Positions 43,251 to 55,051 are shown, numbered from the stretch's first letter. The stretch: 64,000 bases of DNA from Nocardia elegans NBRC 108235 (GCF_001612845.1 NZ_BDBF01000030.1:1-64000); one strand, 5' to 3'. The notes: generated from the letters alone by a model not told the origin. Program-made: numbers and translations.

Positions 43251-43703
43251 ATGACCGCCTACCGGTCCATTGTCGTCGGTACCGATGGCTCGGATTCGTC
43301 GTATGTCGCTGTCGAGAAGGCTGCCGCGCTGGCCGGCGACGCGGGCGCCACCCTGTACGTCGCATGCGCGTACTACCCGACCGACGACCGCGATGTGGCC
43401 GCTGCGGCCGATGTCCTCAAGGACGAGGCCTACCAGGTGCGCGGCTCGGCCCCCACCAACGAGATCCTGCGGGTCGCTCGGGACAAGGCCGTCGCCGCCG
43501 GTGCGACCAACATCGTGGAGCGCGCCGTCGTGGGCGAACCCGTCGAATCGCTGCTGAATCTGGTCAAGGAGGTGGAGGCCGATCTGCTGGTGGTCGGTAA
43601 CCGCGGCCTCAACACCCTGGCCGGGCGCCTGCTCGGCTCGGTGCCCTCCGACGTCGCGCGCAAGTCGCGCAGCGACGTCCTGATCGTGCACACCGTCCGC
43701 TGA
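43251..43703 (+). CDS. Universal stress protein
   Basis: 150-residue ATP-binding stress protein of the Rv1636 (TB15.3) type. SIVVGTDGSDSSYVAVEKAAALA opens the fold. LLVVGNRGLNTLAGRLLGSVPSDVA is the G-2x-G-9x-G(S/T) nucleotide loop. The Rv1636 protein binds cAMP and ATP, so a cyclic-nucleotide buffer role is possible by homology. ATG 43251 has GGAGGAA upstream. The gene lies between uvrB and uvrA as in mycobacteria and ends 27 bases from the convergent HelR-like gene. Confidence 0.94.
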   Translation: MTAYRSIVVGTDGSDSSYVAVEKAAALAGDAGATLYVACAYYPTDDRDVAAAADVLKDEAYQVRGSAPTNEILRVARDKAVAAGATNIVERAVVGEPVESLLNLVKEVEADLLVVGNRGLNTLAGRLLGSVPSDVARKSRSDVLIVHTVR

Positions 43704-43730
43704 CGTTCGCCCGACCCGCCGCCCGGGGCC

Positions 43731-46109
43731 TCAGCGCAATGCGCCGAGGACCTCGGGCAGTGTGCCGGTGTGGACCACCGATAATCGCTGTGTGGCACGG
43801 GTGAGTGCCACGTAGAGATCGTTGAGCCCGCGCGGCGACTCGTCCAGGATGGCCTGCGGCTCCACCAGCACGACCGCGTCGAACTCCAGGCCCTTCACCT
43901 CCGCCACCGTCAGCACCTGCACGGAATCGCCCGCCAGCGAGGCGAATTCGCTCACCGTCGCATGCGGGGCGAGCACGGCGGTGATTCCGGGCTTGTCGGC
44001 CTCGGCGTCGACGAGTTCGGTGACCGCGGCCAGCGAGCCGCCGGCCGCGACCTGCACGGCCCGCGGCGGATAGCCGGATTCCCGGACGGAGCGGGGAATG
44101 GTCGCCTCCGGGTCGATCGCGGCCAGCACATCGGCGGCCACCGCCATGATCTCGGCGGGCGTGCGATAGTTGACCGTCAGCTCGGTGAGTTTCCAGCGCT
44201 GTGCGACATAGGGTTCCAGCATGCGCTGCCAGGACGAGGCGCCCGCCGGATCTCCGGTCTGCGCGACATCGCCGACCACCGTCACCCAGCGATTCGGGAT
44301 GCGCCGCATCACCATTCGCCACGCCATCTCCGACAGTTCCTGCGCCTCGTCGATGATCACGTGTCCGTAGGTCCAGCTGCGATCGCCGGCAGCCCGCTCG
44401 GCGGTCGTCTGGCGGTTGCGCACATGCTGGCGTTCGGCGAGCTGTCCGGCGTCGATCAAGTCGTAGGCCATGAGGATTTCCGGATCCAGATCGTCTTCGA
44501 GATCCTGCGGCGCCGAACCGGTCAGGATGTCGAGCGCCTCCTGCGCCTCGGCCAGCTGCGCGCGCCACCGCCGCCGCGAGCGTTCTCGCTCCTCCGCGTC
44601 GTCGATGCCCAGCAATTCCGCCAGTTCGTCGAGCAGCGGCGCGTCCGCCGCCGCGAAAGCGGGCCCGTGCTGCGGGTCGAGCGCGCGGAACAGCTCCTTG
44701 CGGTCCTCGGCGCTGAGCCGGTCCGCGGCATGCGCCAGCCGCTCCGGCTCGGCCCACAGGTCGGCGAGCACCTGCTGCGGGGTCAGGATCGGCCACAACT
44801 GCGCGATCGCGCGCTGAATGCCGGCGTCGGCACGCATCTCGTCGCGAATCTCGGTGAGGTCGGCCTGGCTCAGCAGATTGCGCCCGGAACTCGACGGCCG
44901 CCGGCCCGCGGCGGCATCCGCCTCGTCGACGGTGTCGGCGAACTGGTCCTTGCCGATGATCTGTGCCAGCTGGTCGGTCAGCGCGTCGACCACCGAGGCG
45001 GCGAAGATCGGGCGGGCGAGGTTGTGCGGGCGGCGCGAGGAGCGTGCCCGGCCGCGCGCACGGGTGGCGATCTTGCGATCCAGCGTCAGCTCGTACCCGT
45101 CGAAGTCGAGGCGGACCGGGTCGCGCGGCACCTCCTGCCGGTCGCGCACCGCCTTCTTCAGCACATCGATCATGTCGAGCGAACCCTTGAGTTCGCCCGC
45201 GCGCAGCGAATCCTCCAGTGTCGCTTCGACTCCCGGATACAGATTGCCGATCGTGGACAGCAGCACGCCGGTCTCGCCCAGCGACGGCAGCACCTGGCCG
45301 ATGTAGTCGAGGAAGGTGGAATTGGGGCCGATGATCAGTACGCCGGCCTTGTCGAGCTGCTGGCGGTAGGTGTAGAGCAGATACGCCGCACGATGCAACG
45401 CGACCGCGGTCTTCCCGGTACCCGGACCGCCCTGGACCACCAGCACGCTGCGGTGTTCGGAGCGGATGATGGCGTCCTGCTCGCTCTGAATCGTCTCGAC
45501 GATATCGGTCATGTGGCCGGTGCGCGCCGCGTTCAACGCGGTGAGCAGGGCGCTCTCACTGCCGACGCCGCCGTCGTCGGAGTCGATCGCGCCGGCCCGC
45601 CGTGCCATGTCCAGATCGAGGTATTCGTCGCTGATACCGGTCACGTTGCGGTTGCGTGAGCGGATGTGCCGGCGCCGGGTCACGCCGTCGGGGGCGGCGG
45701 TGGTGGCGAGGTAGAACGGGCGCGCCAGCGGGGCCCGCCAGTCCAGCAGCAGGGTGTTGTAGTCGTCGTCCTCGTCGAGGATGCCGAGGCGGCCGATGTA
45801 GCGGTACTCGCCCTCGGCGCCCTCGTCGCCGGTGTTCTCCGCGGCCAGATCGATCCGGCCGAAGCACAGCCCGTTCTCGGCGGCGTCGTATTTGGCGAGG
45901 TCCTCGGAGTAGAGCTGGGTGAACGATTCGCGTTCGCTGCGAGCCTGCGGGGTGCCGCCGGTCTCGAGCAGCACCGTCTTCAACCGGCGCTGCGCGTACT
46001 CCCGCATACCGTCGAGCCGCTGATACAGCAGGGTGAGATAGCTCTGCTCCCGCTCCAGTTCGGCAGCGCGAGCGGTGGCGGGGCGATCCTCGGTGAGGCG
46101 GTCGGGCAA
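43731..46109 (-). CDS. helR: HelD/HelR-like RNA polymerase recycling motor ATPase
   Basis: Superfamily 1 helicase-like ATPase of 792 residues that, by homology, pries RNA polymerase off DNA and in actinobacteria can displace rifamycins. A coiled-coil N-terminus (ELEREQSYLTLLYQRLDGMREYAQRRL) would reach into the secondary channel. Walker A is GGPGTGKTAVALHRAAYLLYTYR near residue 230, DEAQ is in HVIIDEAQELSEMAWRM, and motifs VVGDVAQTGDPAG, NYRTP, VKGLEFDAVVLVEP and LYVALTRATQRL follow. I prefer the TTG start at 46109, since AAGGAG lies 7 bases upstream; GTGs at 46127-46130 lack such a site. The HelR rather than HelD label is by overall resemblance only. Confidence 0.85.
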   Translation of the reverse strand: MPDRLTEDRPATARAAELEREQSYLTLLYQRLDGMREYAQRRLKTVLLETGGTPQARSERESFTQLYSEDLAKYDAAENGLCFGRIDLAAENTGDEGAEGEYRYIGRLGILDEDDDYNTLLLDWRAPLARPFYLATTAAPDGVTRRRHIRSRNRNVTGISDEYLDLDMARRAGAIDSDDGGVGSESALLTALNAARTGHMTDIVETIQSEQDAIIRSEHRSVLVVQGGPGTGKTAVALHRAAYLLYTYRQQLDKAGVLIIGPNSTFLDYIGQVLPSLGETGVLLSTIGNLYPGVEATLEDSLRAGELKGSLDMIDVLKKAVRDRQEVPRDPVRLDFDGYELTLDRKIATRARGRARSSRRPHNLARPIFAASVVDALTDQLAQIIGKDQFADTVDEADAAAGRRPSSSGRNLLSQADLTEIRDEMRADAGIQRAIAQLWPILTPQQVLADLWAEPERLAHAADRLSAEDRKELFRALDPQHGPAFAAADAPLLDELAELLGIDDAEERERSRRRWRAQLAEAQEALDILTGSAPQDLEDDLDPEILMAYDLIDAGQLAERQHVRNRQTTAERAAGDRSWTYGHVIIDEAQELSEMAWRMVMRRIPNRWVTVVGDVAQTGDPAGASSWQRMLEPYVAQRWKLTELTVNYRTPAEIMAVAADVLAAIDPEATIPRSVRESGYPPRAVQVAAGGSLAAVTELVDAEADKPGITAVLAPHATVSEFASLAGDSVQVLTVAEVKGLEFDAVVLVEPQAILDESPRGLNDLYVALTRATQRLSVVHTGTLPEVLGALR

Positions 46110-46224
46110 AACGGAACTCCTTGTCACCACAGGGGCCGAGCGGGCCGCGCGCGAAGAGAACGGAATCGTCGAGTCTAGTTCGGGTTCGCCGGACTCGCCG
46201 TAGTCGCAGGTGAACGCGTCGTGA

Positions 46225-46248
46225 CGGTAGTGAAATGTTGCACTACCG
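46225..46248. promoter_or_regulatory. Inverted repeat upstream of helR
   Basis: CGGTAGTG (46225-46232) and CACTACCG (46241-46248) are exact complements with an 8-base spacer, about 115 bases upstream of the helR start. A shorter repeat, GGCGT-CGA-ACGCC, follows at 46250-46262. Either could be an operator. Neither is a clear rifamycin-associated element. Confidence 0.45.
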
Positions 46249-46330
46249 GGGCGTCGAACGCCGCCTCAACTCGGCCGTGCGATCGGGCCGGACGGGCAGC
46301 AGCGCGTGTTCGAGGATCATCGCGGATCTT

Positions 46331-47635
46331 TCAGGAGGCGTGAGTGTTGTTCGGCCGCCGTCCCAGGGCGTTGCTCTCGGAGGTCGCCGGTTTGGCACGG
46401 TACATCGCCAGATCCGCGTCGTGCAGCACCGCTTCGGGAGTACGCGGATCACCCGGGCGCAGCGCGGTGACGCCGATCGATGCCTCGATGTGGATGCGGT
46501 GGCCGCGGGCGATGATCGGCTCGGCCATGGTCTGGCGCAGCCGGGCGATCAGGCCGTCCAGGTCGTCCGGCTGGGTGCGGCCGGACAGCAGTACCAGGAA
46601 TTCGTCGCCGCCGATCCGGCCGACCACATCGTCGGTGCGCAGGCCGCGCTGCAGTCGCTGGGCCACGATCTGCAGCACGGTATCGCCGATCGCGTGGCCC
46701 AGGGTGTCGTTGATGGCCTTGAATCCGTCGAGGTCGATGAACAATACGTTCGACACCGGCGACTGTTCGTCGACGCCCAGCGCGGTCGCCAGCCGCGAGA
46801 GCACCAGCGATCGGTTGGCCAGTCCGGTGAGCGGATCGTGGGTCGCCTGATATTCCAATTGCCTTCGGCTGGCACGGAATTCGGTGACGTCGTTGAACGA
46901 GGAGACGGCAGGCGAGTCGGCTGCGCCCGGGTTGAGCAACCGGCTCGAACCCGACAGCCAGCGCCGCTGCCCGTCCGGGCGGTCCACGCCGAACACGTAG
47001 CGGGAGATGGTTTCTCCCGTGGCGAGGGTGCGTGCCACCGGGTGATGGCTCGGGGCCAGCGGCTGGGCGTTCGCGTCGAGCAGCGCCAACGGCAGCGAAT
47101 CGATGCGGCGGCCGACCAGATTGTCGCCTTCCTGCCCGAAGATGCGCAGCGCCGCCGGGTTGATCGATTCGATCCGGCCCTCGCGGTCGATGACGACCAC
47201 ACCCTCCTCGAGTTGCGACACCACGGCCGTGAAATGGTGTTCGGCCCGGCGCTGCGCGGCCTCGGCGCGGCGCTGAGCGGTGAGGTCGTGGATCACCACC
47301 TGATAGGCGAGCCGGTTCTGCCAGACGGTGAGCACCGAGACCGTCTCGACGTCGACCGCCTGGCCGTCGCTGCGGATCAGGGTCATTTCCGCTGTCTCGG
47401 ACGCGTCGCCGGTCTGGTGCAGCCGGTCGATGCGCTCGAGCATCGCGGGCACGTCGCGATGCGCCACGAACTGGATGACCGGATGTCCGACCACCTCGTC
47501 CATTCCGGGGGCGGCCAGCAGCCGCACGATCGCCGGATTGGCGTACACGACGATGCCGTCCTCGTGCACGACGACGCCATCGGGACTGTGCTCGACCAGG
47601 GTGCGGTACCGCTGGGCGAGCAGTTCGGCGTCCAT
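46331..47635 (-). CDS. PAS-PAS-GGDEF diguanylate cyclase
   Basis: Predicted to make cyclic di-GMP. About 434 residues: a first PAS domain (LVEHSPDGVVVHEDGIVVYANPA), a second PAS domain (VVSQLEEGVVVIDREGRIESINPAALRIFG), then a GGDEF domain (THDPLTGLANRSL, FIDLDGFKAINDTLGH, RIGGDEFLVLL). The active site is the canonical GGDEF. An inhibitory site RTDD sits five residues before it, so product inhibition is likely. No EAL domain and no membrane segment are present. ATG 47635 has GAGG upstream; ATG 47689 is possible. Confidence 0.92.
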   Translation of the reverse strand: MDAELLAQRYRTLVEHSPDGVVVHEDGIVVYANPAIVRLLAAPGMDEVVGHPVIQFVAHRDVPAMLERIDRLHQTGDASETAEMTLIRSDGQAVDVETVSVLTVWQNRLAYQVVIHDLTAQRRAEAAQRRAEHHFTAVVSQLEEGVVVIDREGRIESINPAALRIFGQEGDNLVGRRIDSLPLALLDANAQPLAPSHHPVARTLATGETISRYVFGVDRPDGQRRWLSGSSRLLNPGAADSPAVSSFNDVTEFRASRRQLEYQATHDPLTGLANRSLVLSRLATALGVDEQSPVSNVLFIDLDGFKAINDTLGHAIGDTVLQIVAQRLQRGLRTDDVVGRIGGDEFLVLLSGRTQPDDLDGLIARLRQTMAEPIIARGHRIHIEASIGVTALRPGDPRTPEAVLHDADLAMYRAKPATSESNALGRRPNNTHAS

Positions 47636-47932
47636 CACGGCCTCGGGCCGGTTCTCACCTGCCTCAACCACATGTAACCCCCTGATCATGGTCTGTTCAG
47701 GTCAATTGGCGCACGGGATCATTCTGATGGTGACGTACCGCGGATCACAGCGCGGACGGTATTGGTTCGGTCACAGTTCAGGTTCTTATCGGGCCTGTGA
47801 GTGATCATGACAGGTGCCCGTTCCCGCGGTATCGGCGGAGGGTACGCTGTCGGGTTCGGGTTCGGTCCGGTCGGGGGGCCGGACCGGGTGTTACGCCGGA
47901 GGCAGTTGCCCAGGCCGGGTGTAGGAGCGCGA

Positions 47933-49120
47933 ATGCCTAACACAACCCCGATGTCAACTCGAGAATATCAAGATCGTATGCCGATCGCAGGTATCGGCGT
48001 CGTCAGCGGTTACGGCTGGGGCAGGGAGACGCTGTGGCGCGGTCTGCACACCGGTAAGGCGGCCGCCGGGCTCTATCCCGGCTACGGCGCCGACCGCGAC
48101 GAATACGCCTGGATCGCCCTGGTACCCGACGGCGGCGACGAGTCGCTGAGCCCGAGCCGCTACGCCCGGGCGGTTCAGGAGGCCGCGCGCGAGGCGATCG
48201 CCGATGCGACCGAACGTGGCTGGCGTCCGGGCCGCACGGTCGGGGTGATCCACGCGATCGTGCTCGGCGACGTCCGGGACTGGGAGGACTTCTATCTCGC
48301 CGACGGCGGCAGCCGCCGCTCCCGCGACTATCTGCGGCTGCTGCCATCGACTCCGATCTCGCTGCTGATGCAGGAATTCGGCTTCCACGGTCCCTCGATG
48401 AATGTCTCGGCGGCCTGCAGTTCGGCCAACGTCGCGCTGATCACCGCGCAGATGTGGCTGGATCAGGGTTTCGCCGACGACGTGATCTGCGTGACCACCG
48501 ACCTGTCGGCGAGCCCCGACATGGTCCACCACTTCGTGCAGATGGGTGCAGCCGTGATCGACGCCGATCCGCTGGAGGCGTGCCGGCCGTTCCAGGAGGG
48601 CAGCCGGGGATTCAGCTTCGGCGAGGCGTCGGTGGCGTTCGTGGTCTCCCGGCAGGTGGAGCGGCCGTACTGCGCGATGCTGGGCGGGGCGATGACCAAT
48701 GACGCTTATCACGTCGTGTCCGTCGACCCCGGTCTGGAGCGGATACTGGACTGTACGCGCCAGGCCCTCGACCGGGCCGGGGTGCGCCCCGGGGACGTGA
48801 GCTACTACAACGCCCACGGACCGGGAACCCGGCAGTGCGATGTGGCCGAACGGGCCGTGCTGGCGCGGATCTTCGACGACCGCCCGCAGGTCTATTCGAT
48901 CAAGCCGCTGACCGGACATTGCATGGGTGCGGCGGCCGGCGTCGAGATCGCGGCGACGGCGCTGGGGTACGAGCGCGGCGTCGTGGTGGCGCCGCCGATC
49001 GTGGCCGAGGCGCATCCTCGCCTGCTGGACGGACCCACCCCGTTCGACGGCGGATTCACGGTGAAGACCTCGCTCGGAATGGGCGGGCACAACTCCGTGG
49101 TGGTGCTCGGCCCGGCGTGA
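47933..49120 (+). CDS. Stand-alone beta-ketoacyl synthase-like protein
   Basis: 395-residue thiolase-fold condensing enzyme. Catalytic residues are present: Cys162 in NVSAACSSANVAL, His295 in YYNAHGPGT, Lys324 and His329 in IKPLTGHCMGAAAG. The tail TVKTSLGMGGHNSVVVLGP also matches ketosynthases of the FabF/KS type. No acyl carrier protein, acyltransferase or reductase gene is adjacent, so partner and product are unknown. ATG 47933 follows AGGAG at 6-base spacing. It is divergent from the diguanylate cyclase gene and precedes uvrA by about 100 bases. Confidence 0.9.
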   Translation: MPNTTPMSTREYQDRMPIAGIGVVSGYGWGRETLWRGLHTGKAAAGLYPGYGADRDEYAWIALVPDGGDESLSPSRYARAVQEAAREAIADATERGWRPGRTVGVIHAIVLGDVRDWEDFYLADGGSRRSRDYLRLLPSTPISLLMQEFGFHGPSMNVSAACSSANVALITAQMWLDQGFADDVICVTTDLSASPDMVHHFVQMGAAVIDADPLEACRPFQEGSRGFSFGEASVAFVVSRQVERPYCAMLGGAMTNDAYHVVSVDPGLERILDCTRQALDRAGVRPGDVSYYNAHGPGTRQCDVAERAVLARIFDDRPQVYSIKPLTGHCMGAAAGVEIAATALGYERGVVVAPPIVAEAHPRLLDGPTPFDGGFTVKTSLGMGGHNSVVVLGPA

Positions 49121-49153
49121 GAGCCGGGGCCGCTCGCGGTCGTGTCGCCGAAC

Positions 49154-49176
49154 TTGTCGGTGGGTGTGCTTAGCAT
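49154..49176 (+). promoter_or_regulatory. PafBC-type DNA-damage promoter of uvrA
   Basis: TTGTCGGTG (49154-49162), 8 bases, TAGCAT (49171-49176): exact match to tTGTCRGTG-N8-TAnnnT. The surrounding GAACTTGTCGGTG and GCTTA-C-TGG bases are the same as before uvrB. The start codon is 51 bases further on, giving a short leader with a ribosome site. Confidence 0.75.
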
Positions 49177-49227
49177 GGCGTCTGGGGAGATTCTGGACGC
49201 CGAATTTCGATGGAGAAGGGACAGCCG

Positions 49228-52182
<2,955 letters not shown>

Positions 52183-52187
52183 GCATC

Positions 52188-52227
52188 GCGCGGCGGACCC
52201 GCTGGGTTTCCAGCGGGTCCGCCGCGC
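52188..52227 (+). terminator. Strong terminator of uvrA
   Basis: An exact 18-bp stem (52188-52205 with 52210-52227) around a GTTT loop, starting 6 bases after the uvrA stop. It also insulates the convergent gene at 52352. Confidence 0.85.
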
Positions 52228-52351
52228 CTCGGTCGACGCTGCACGGGTGGTATTTGTGCCACCGCGCCGGGTCCGCGATCAGCTAGGCGAATGTTGTCGT
52301 CTCTCAACGACGTCGATGGGTATCTGCGGCGCCGAATGGGCCCGGGCTCGT

Positions 52352-53650
52352 TCAGACCGCATCCCAGCTGTCGGCGCCGCGGCGGCGGCCTAGCTGCCGG
52401 CGCCGGAAGAAGACCTCCTCCACCGAGACCGAACTGGCAGCCACCGCGCCGGCCACCGTGGTCAGCCGCGGGTCCTCGCTGCGTTCGTCCAGATGCCATT
52501 GCACGCCCGCGCGGCGTTCCGGCGGCAGCATCGCCCAGCGGCTGCCGATCCGCGCCTGGACCGAATGATCGCCCGCCGCAATGATTTCCAGCAGGACGGG
52601 CCACAGATCGGCCTCGGTGGCATGCGAGGGCAGCGCCGCGATGGTGGCGTCGGACTGCTGGGCGAGCATATCGGCCAGCGCCGGCCGCATCGCGGGATCG
52701 AGCTGTGCGAGCAGGGCGAACAACCCGCGCCAGGGCGCCGGATCGGAGCAACCCTCCAGGCCCTGCAGCAGGGCGGCGGCCACCGCGGTATCGGTGAAGA
52801 TCGGCAGTTTCGCCATCGCCGCCAGGGCGGGAGGGCGCAAGGTGTCGACGAATACGGCCATATGGCGCACCGCCCGGCCGTGGATCGCGGTCGTCACCAG
52901 ATTGCCCAGGAGAGCGGGCGTCCCGACGCCCAGCACGATATCTCCCACGTCGGCGACGACATCGGTATCGCAGCGCGCGAAGATCGACAACGCCGCCAGC
53001 CGCAACTCCGGTGACCCGTGCAGGACGGTCTGGATCATGCGTGGCATCCGGCGCGCCGGGCCGTTCAGCAACTGGCGCAGCACGGAGGTCAGGGCGCTGG
53101 TGGAGAAGGCGAACGACGCCGAGAAGATCAGGCCTTCGTCGTCGGGAACGCCGCGCTCCACGGCTTCGATCAGTCGGGGTGACGCGTAGCCGAGGAACGG
53201 CCCCGCGGTGATGTAGTCGCGCCGGCGCAGCACCTCGTTGACGATCTGCATGATCGGTTCCGGCGGCGCGATATCGGCCAGTTCACCGACCGTGCGCGGG
53301 TCCAGATACGGCGCACAGTCGGCCGCGTAGCCGATGCCGAGCAGTGCGACGGTTTCGGCGGCCTTCTTCGGGTGATCGACGCCCACCGCGCCGGCCGCGC
53401 GCCCGGTCAGCGCCGGCGGCACCAGCTTCTGTACCAGCGGCATCGAGATGCCGAGCGGAATGATCGGCACCAATCTGCTGATCCGCTTGAAGGTTTCGGC
53501 ATGCTGATCGAAGACGATCGCGGCCATCCGCTGCTGCAGTTCGTGCAGATTCCGGGCGCCGAGGCGCTCCAGATGAGCGAGTCGTTCCGGTGGAACGTGC
53601 AACGTGCGGGCGAGCAGGATGAGCTGGGCGCGGGTTACCGGATCCGTCAT
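52352..53650 (-). CDS. Unrecognised helical-repeat protein, 432 aa
   Basis: Predicted soluble, mostly alpha-helical protein of 432 residues. Regular Leu/Ala-rich helix pairs (LGIGYAADCAPYLDPRTVGELADIAPPEPIMQIVNEVLRR in part, SAFSTSALTSVLRQLLNG-like, LRLAALSIFARCDTDVVADVGDIVLGVG) suggest an alpha-solenoid, loosely like HEAT or MgtE N-terminal repeats. A short hydrophobic stretch near residue 60 (LVPIIPLGISMPLVQKL) might touch a membrane. The C-terminus is basic (FFRRRQLGRRRGADSWDAV). I cannot name a family. Its ATG overlaps the TGA of the 73-aa gene upstream, so the two are co-translated. Confidence 0.8.
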   Translation of the reverse strand: MTDPVTRAQLILLARTLHVPPERLAHLERLGARNLHELQQRMAAIVFDQHAETFKRISRLVPIIPLGISMPLVQKLVPPALTGRAAGAVGVDHPKKAAETVALLGIGYAADCAPYLDPRTVGELADIAPPEPIMQIVNEVLRRRDYITAGPFLGYASPRLIEAVERGVPDDEGLIFSASFAFSTSALTSVLRQLLNGPARRMPRMIQTVLHGSPELRLAALSIFARCDTDVVADVGDIVLGVGTPALLGNLVTTAIHGRAVRHMAVFVDTLRPPALAAMAKLPIFTDTAVAAALLQGLEGCSDPAPWRGLFALLAQLDPAMRPALADMLAQQSDATIAALPSHATEADLWPVLLEIIAAGDHSVQARIGSRWAMLPPERRAGVQWHLDERSEDPRLTTVAGAVAASSVSVEEVFFRRRQLGRRRGADSWDAV

Positions 53651-53871
53651 CAGTCCAGCAGGTTCCCGAACATGATCTTCTTCGCCGGCGCGCGCAGCGG
53701 CCGCGGCAGGGCGCTGATCATCGCGTCCACCGACTGCGACAGCGCCTGCGCCTCCTCACGACGTGCCTGCGTGAACAGCAACAACAGGTCCGCGCACTCG
53801 TGATCGGTCAGTAGATCCGTGGCGGCGATCGGCCCGCCGAGTTCGTGGTCCAGATCTCTTCTGGCGGTCAT
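53650..53871 (-). CDS. Small partner protein of the 432-aa gene, 73 aa
   Basis: 73-residue acidic helical protein (DLDHELGGPIAATDLLTDHECADLLLLFTQARREEAQALSQSVDAMISALPRPLRAPAKKIMFGNLLD). It has one Cys and no membrane segment. It begins at ATG 53871 with GGGGTG upstream, and its stop shares one base with the start of the 432-aa gene. The overlap suggests a stoichiometric pair. No family is recognised. Confidence 0.72.
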   Translation of the reverse strand: MTARRDLDHELGGPIAATDLLTDHECADLLLLFTQARREEAQALSQSVDAMISALPRPLRAPAKKIMFGNLLD

Positions 53872-54082
53872 GCTGCACCCCGGTATTCGTCACGTCTTCC
53901 GCTGGAACGTACCCATGAAGACATCCGGCGAATCATAGAAGCCGGCTACCGCGCGGCGAGGGCGAAAATGCCCGCGTTGGGGTAAGTCACCGCGAAAAGC
54001 GGCCAGTGCTCGAGCACGACAACGACCGGCCGGTCCGCACGCCGCCGTCAGGTCTGCCGCGCACACCTGCGACGATCGGGGC

Positions 54083-55051
54083 ATGGCGATCCCGACCGCA
54101 TTCACCGACATCCTCTCCGTCCGCCACCCGATCGTGTCCGCGCCCATGGGTGGCGAAGCGGGCGGGGCTCTGGCCGCCGCGGTCTCCGAGGGGGGCGGTC
54201 TGGGGCTCGTCGGTGGTGGTCGCGGCGACCGGGAATGGGTCGAACGCGAACTGCGACTGGTGCGCGAGAACACCACCGCGCCATGGGGAGTCGGCTTCCT
54301 GAGCTGGGCGATCGACCGAGCCGTGCTCGACCACGCGCTGTCGTTCGATCCAGCCGCGGTGATGCTGTCCTTCGGTGACCCGATGCCGCTCGCGGCCGCC
54401 GTCCGGGACGCGGGTGCGGTGTTGATTGTGCAGGTCACCGATGCCGACGAGGCGCGGCGGGCGCTGGACGCGGGCGCGGATGTGCTGGTGGCGCAGGGCA
54501 GCGACGCCGGTGGTCACTGTGCGGCCCAGGGCATCGGGACGCTGTCGTTCGTGCCGACGATCATCGATCTGGCCGGCGCGGTGCCGGTCCTCGCCGCCGG
54601 TGGCATCGCCGACGGCCGTGCGATCGCGGCCGCGCTGGCGCTCGGCGCGGCCGGGGCGATGGTGGGCACCCGCTTCCAGGCGACCCACGAGGCTCTCGTG
54701 CCCGCCGAACTGGGCAAGGCTCTGGTGGACGCCGCCGGCGCCGATACCGAGGTGAACTGGACGCTCGACATCGCACGCGGCGCACCGTGGCCGGAGAAAT
54801 ATCCGGCCCGCACCCTGCGCAACACCTTCCTCGACCACTGGCGCGGCCGCGACGAGGAACTGCGCACCGACGAAGCCGCCCTGCGTGAGTACCGCGAAGC
54901 CGCCGCCCGTAACGACCTCACCGCCGTTCCGGTCTGGGCGGGTCAGGCCGTCGACCGGATCACCTCGATCGCTTCGGCCACCGAACTGGTGGGTGTGCTC
55001 GCCGCCGAGACCGAAGCCGCGCTGCGCCGAATCACGGTGCGCGAGGACTGA
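54083..55051 (+). CDS. Nitronate monooxygenase-like flavin oxidoreductase
   Basis: 322-residue FMN-dependent TIM-barrel enzyme of the NMO/enoyl-ACP-reductase-II group. HPIVSAPMGGEAGGALAAAVSEGGGLG forms the FMN phosphate-proximal start, VAQGSDAGGHCAAQ is the characteristic xGxxAGGH motif with the probable catalytic histidine, and LAAGGIADGRAIAAALALGAAGAMVGTRF is the phosphate loop. Typical substrates are alkyl nitronates, but relatives differ. ATG 54083. It is separated from its neighbours by 140-210-base gaps. Confidence 0.9.
   Translation: MAIPTAFTDILSVRHPIVSAPMGGEAGGALAAAVSEGGGLGLVGGGRGDREWVERELRLVRENTTAPWGVGFLSWAIDRAVLDHALSFDPAAVMLSFGDPMPLAAAVRDAGAVLIVQVTDADEARRALDAGADVLVAQGSDAGGHCAAQGIGTLSFVPTIIDLAGAVPVLAAGGIADGRAIAAALALGAAGAMVGTRFQATHEALVPAELGKALVDAAGADTEVNWTLDIARGAPWPEKYPARTLRNTFLDHWRGRDEELRTDEAALREYREAAARNDLTAVPVWAGQAVDRITSIASATELVGVLAAETEAALRRITVRED

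Noticed and set aside
46131..46330. Rifamycin-associated element upstream of helR
   Set aside because: GGGGCGTCGAACGCCGCC is only loosely similar to the consensus I remember; I cannot verify it without alignment.
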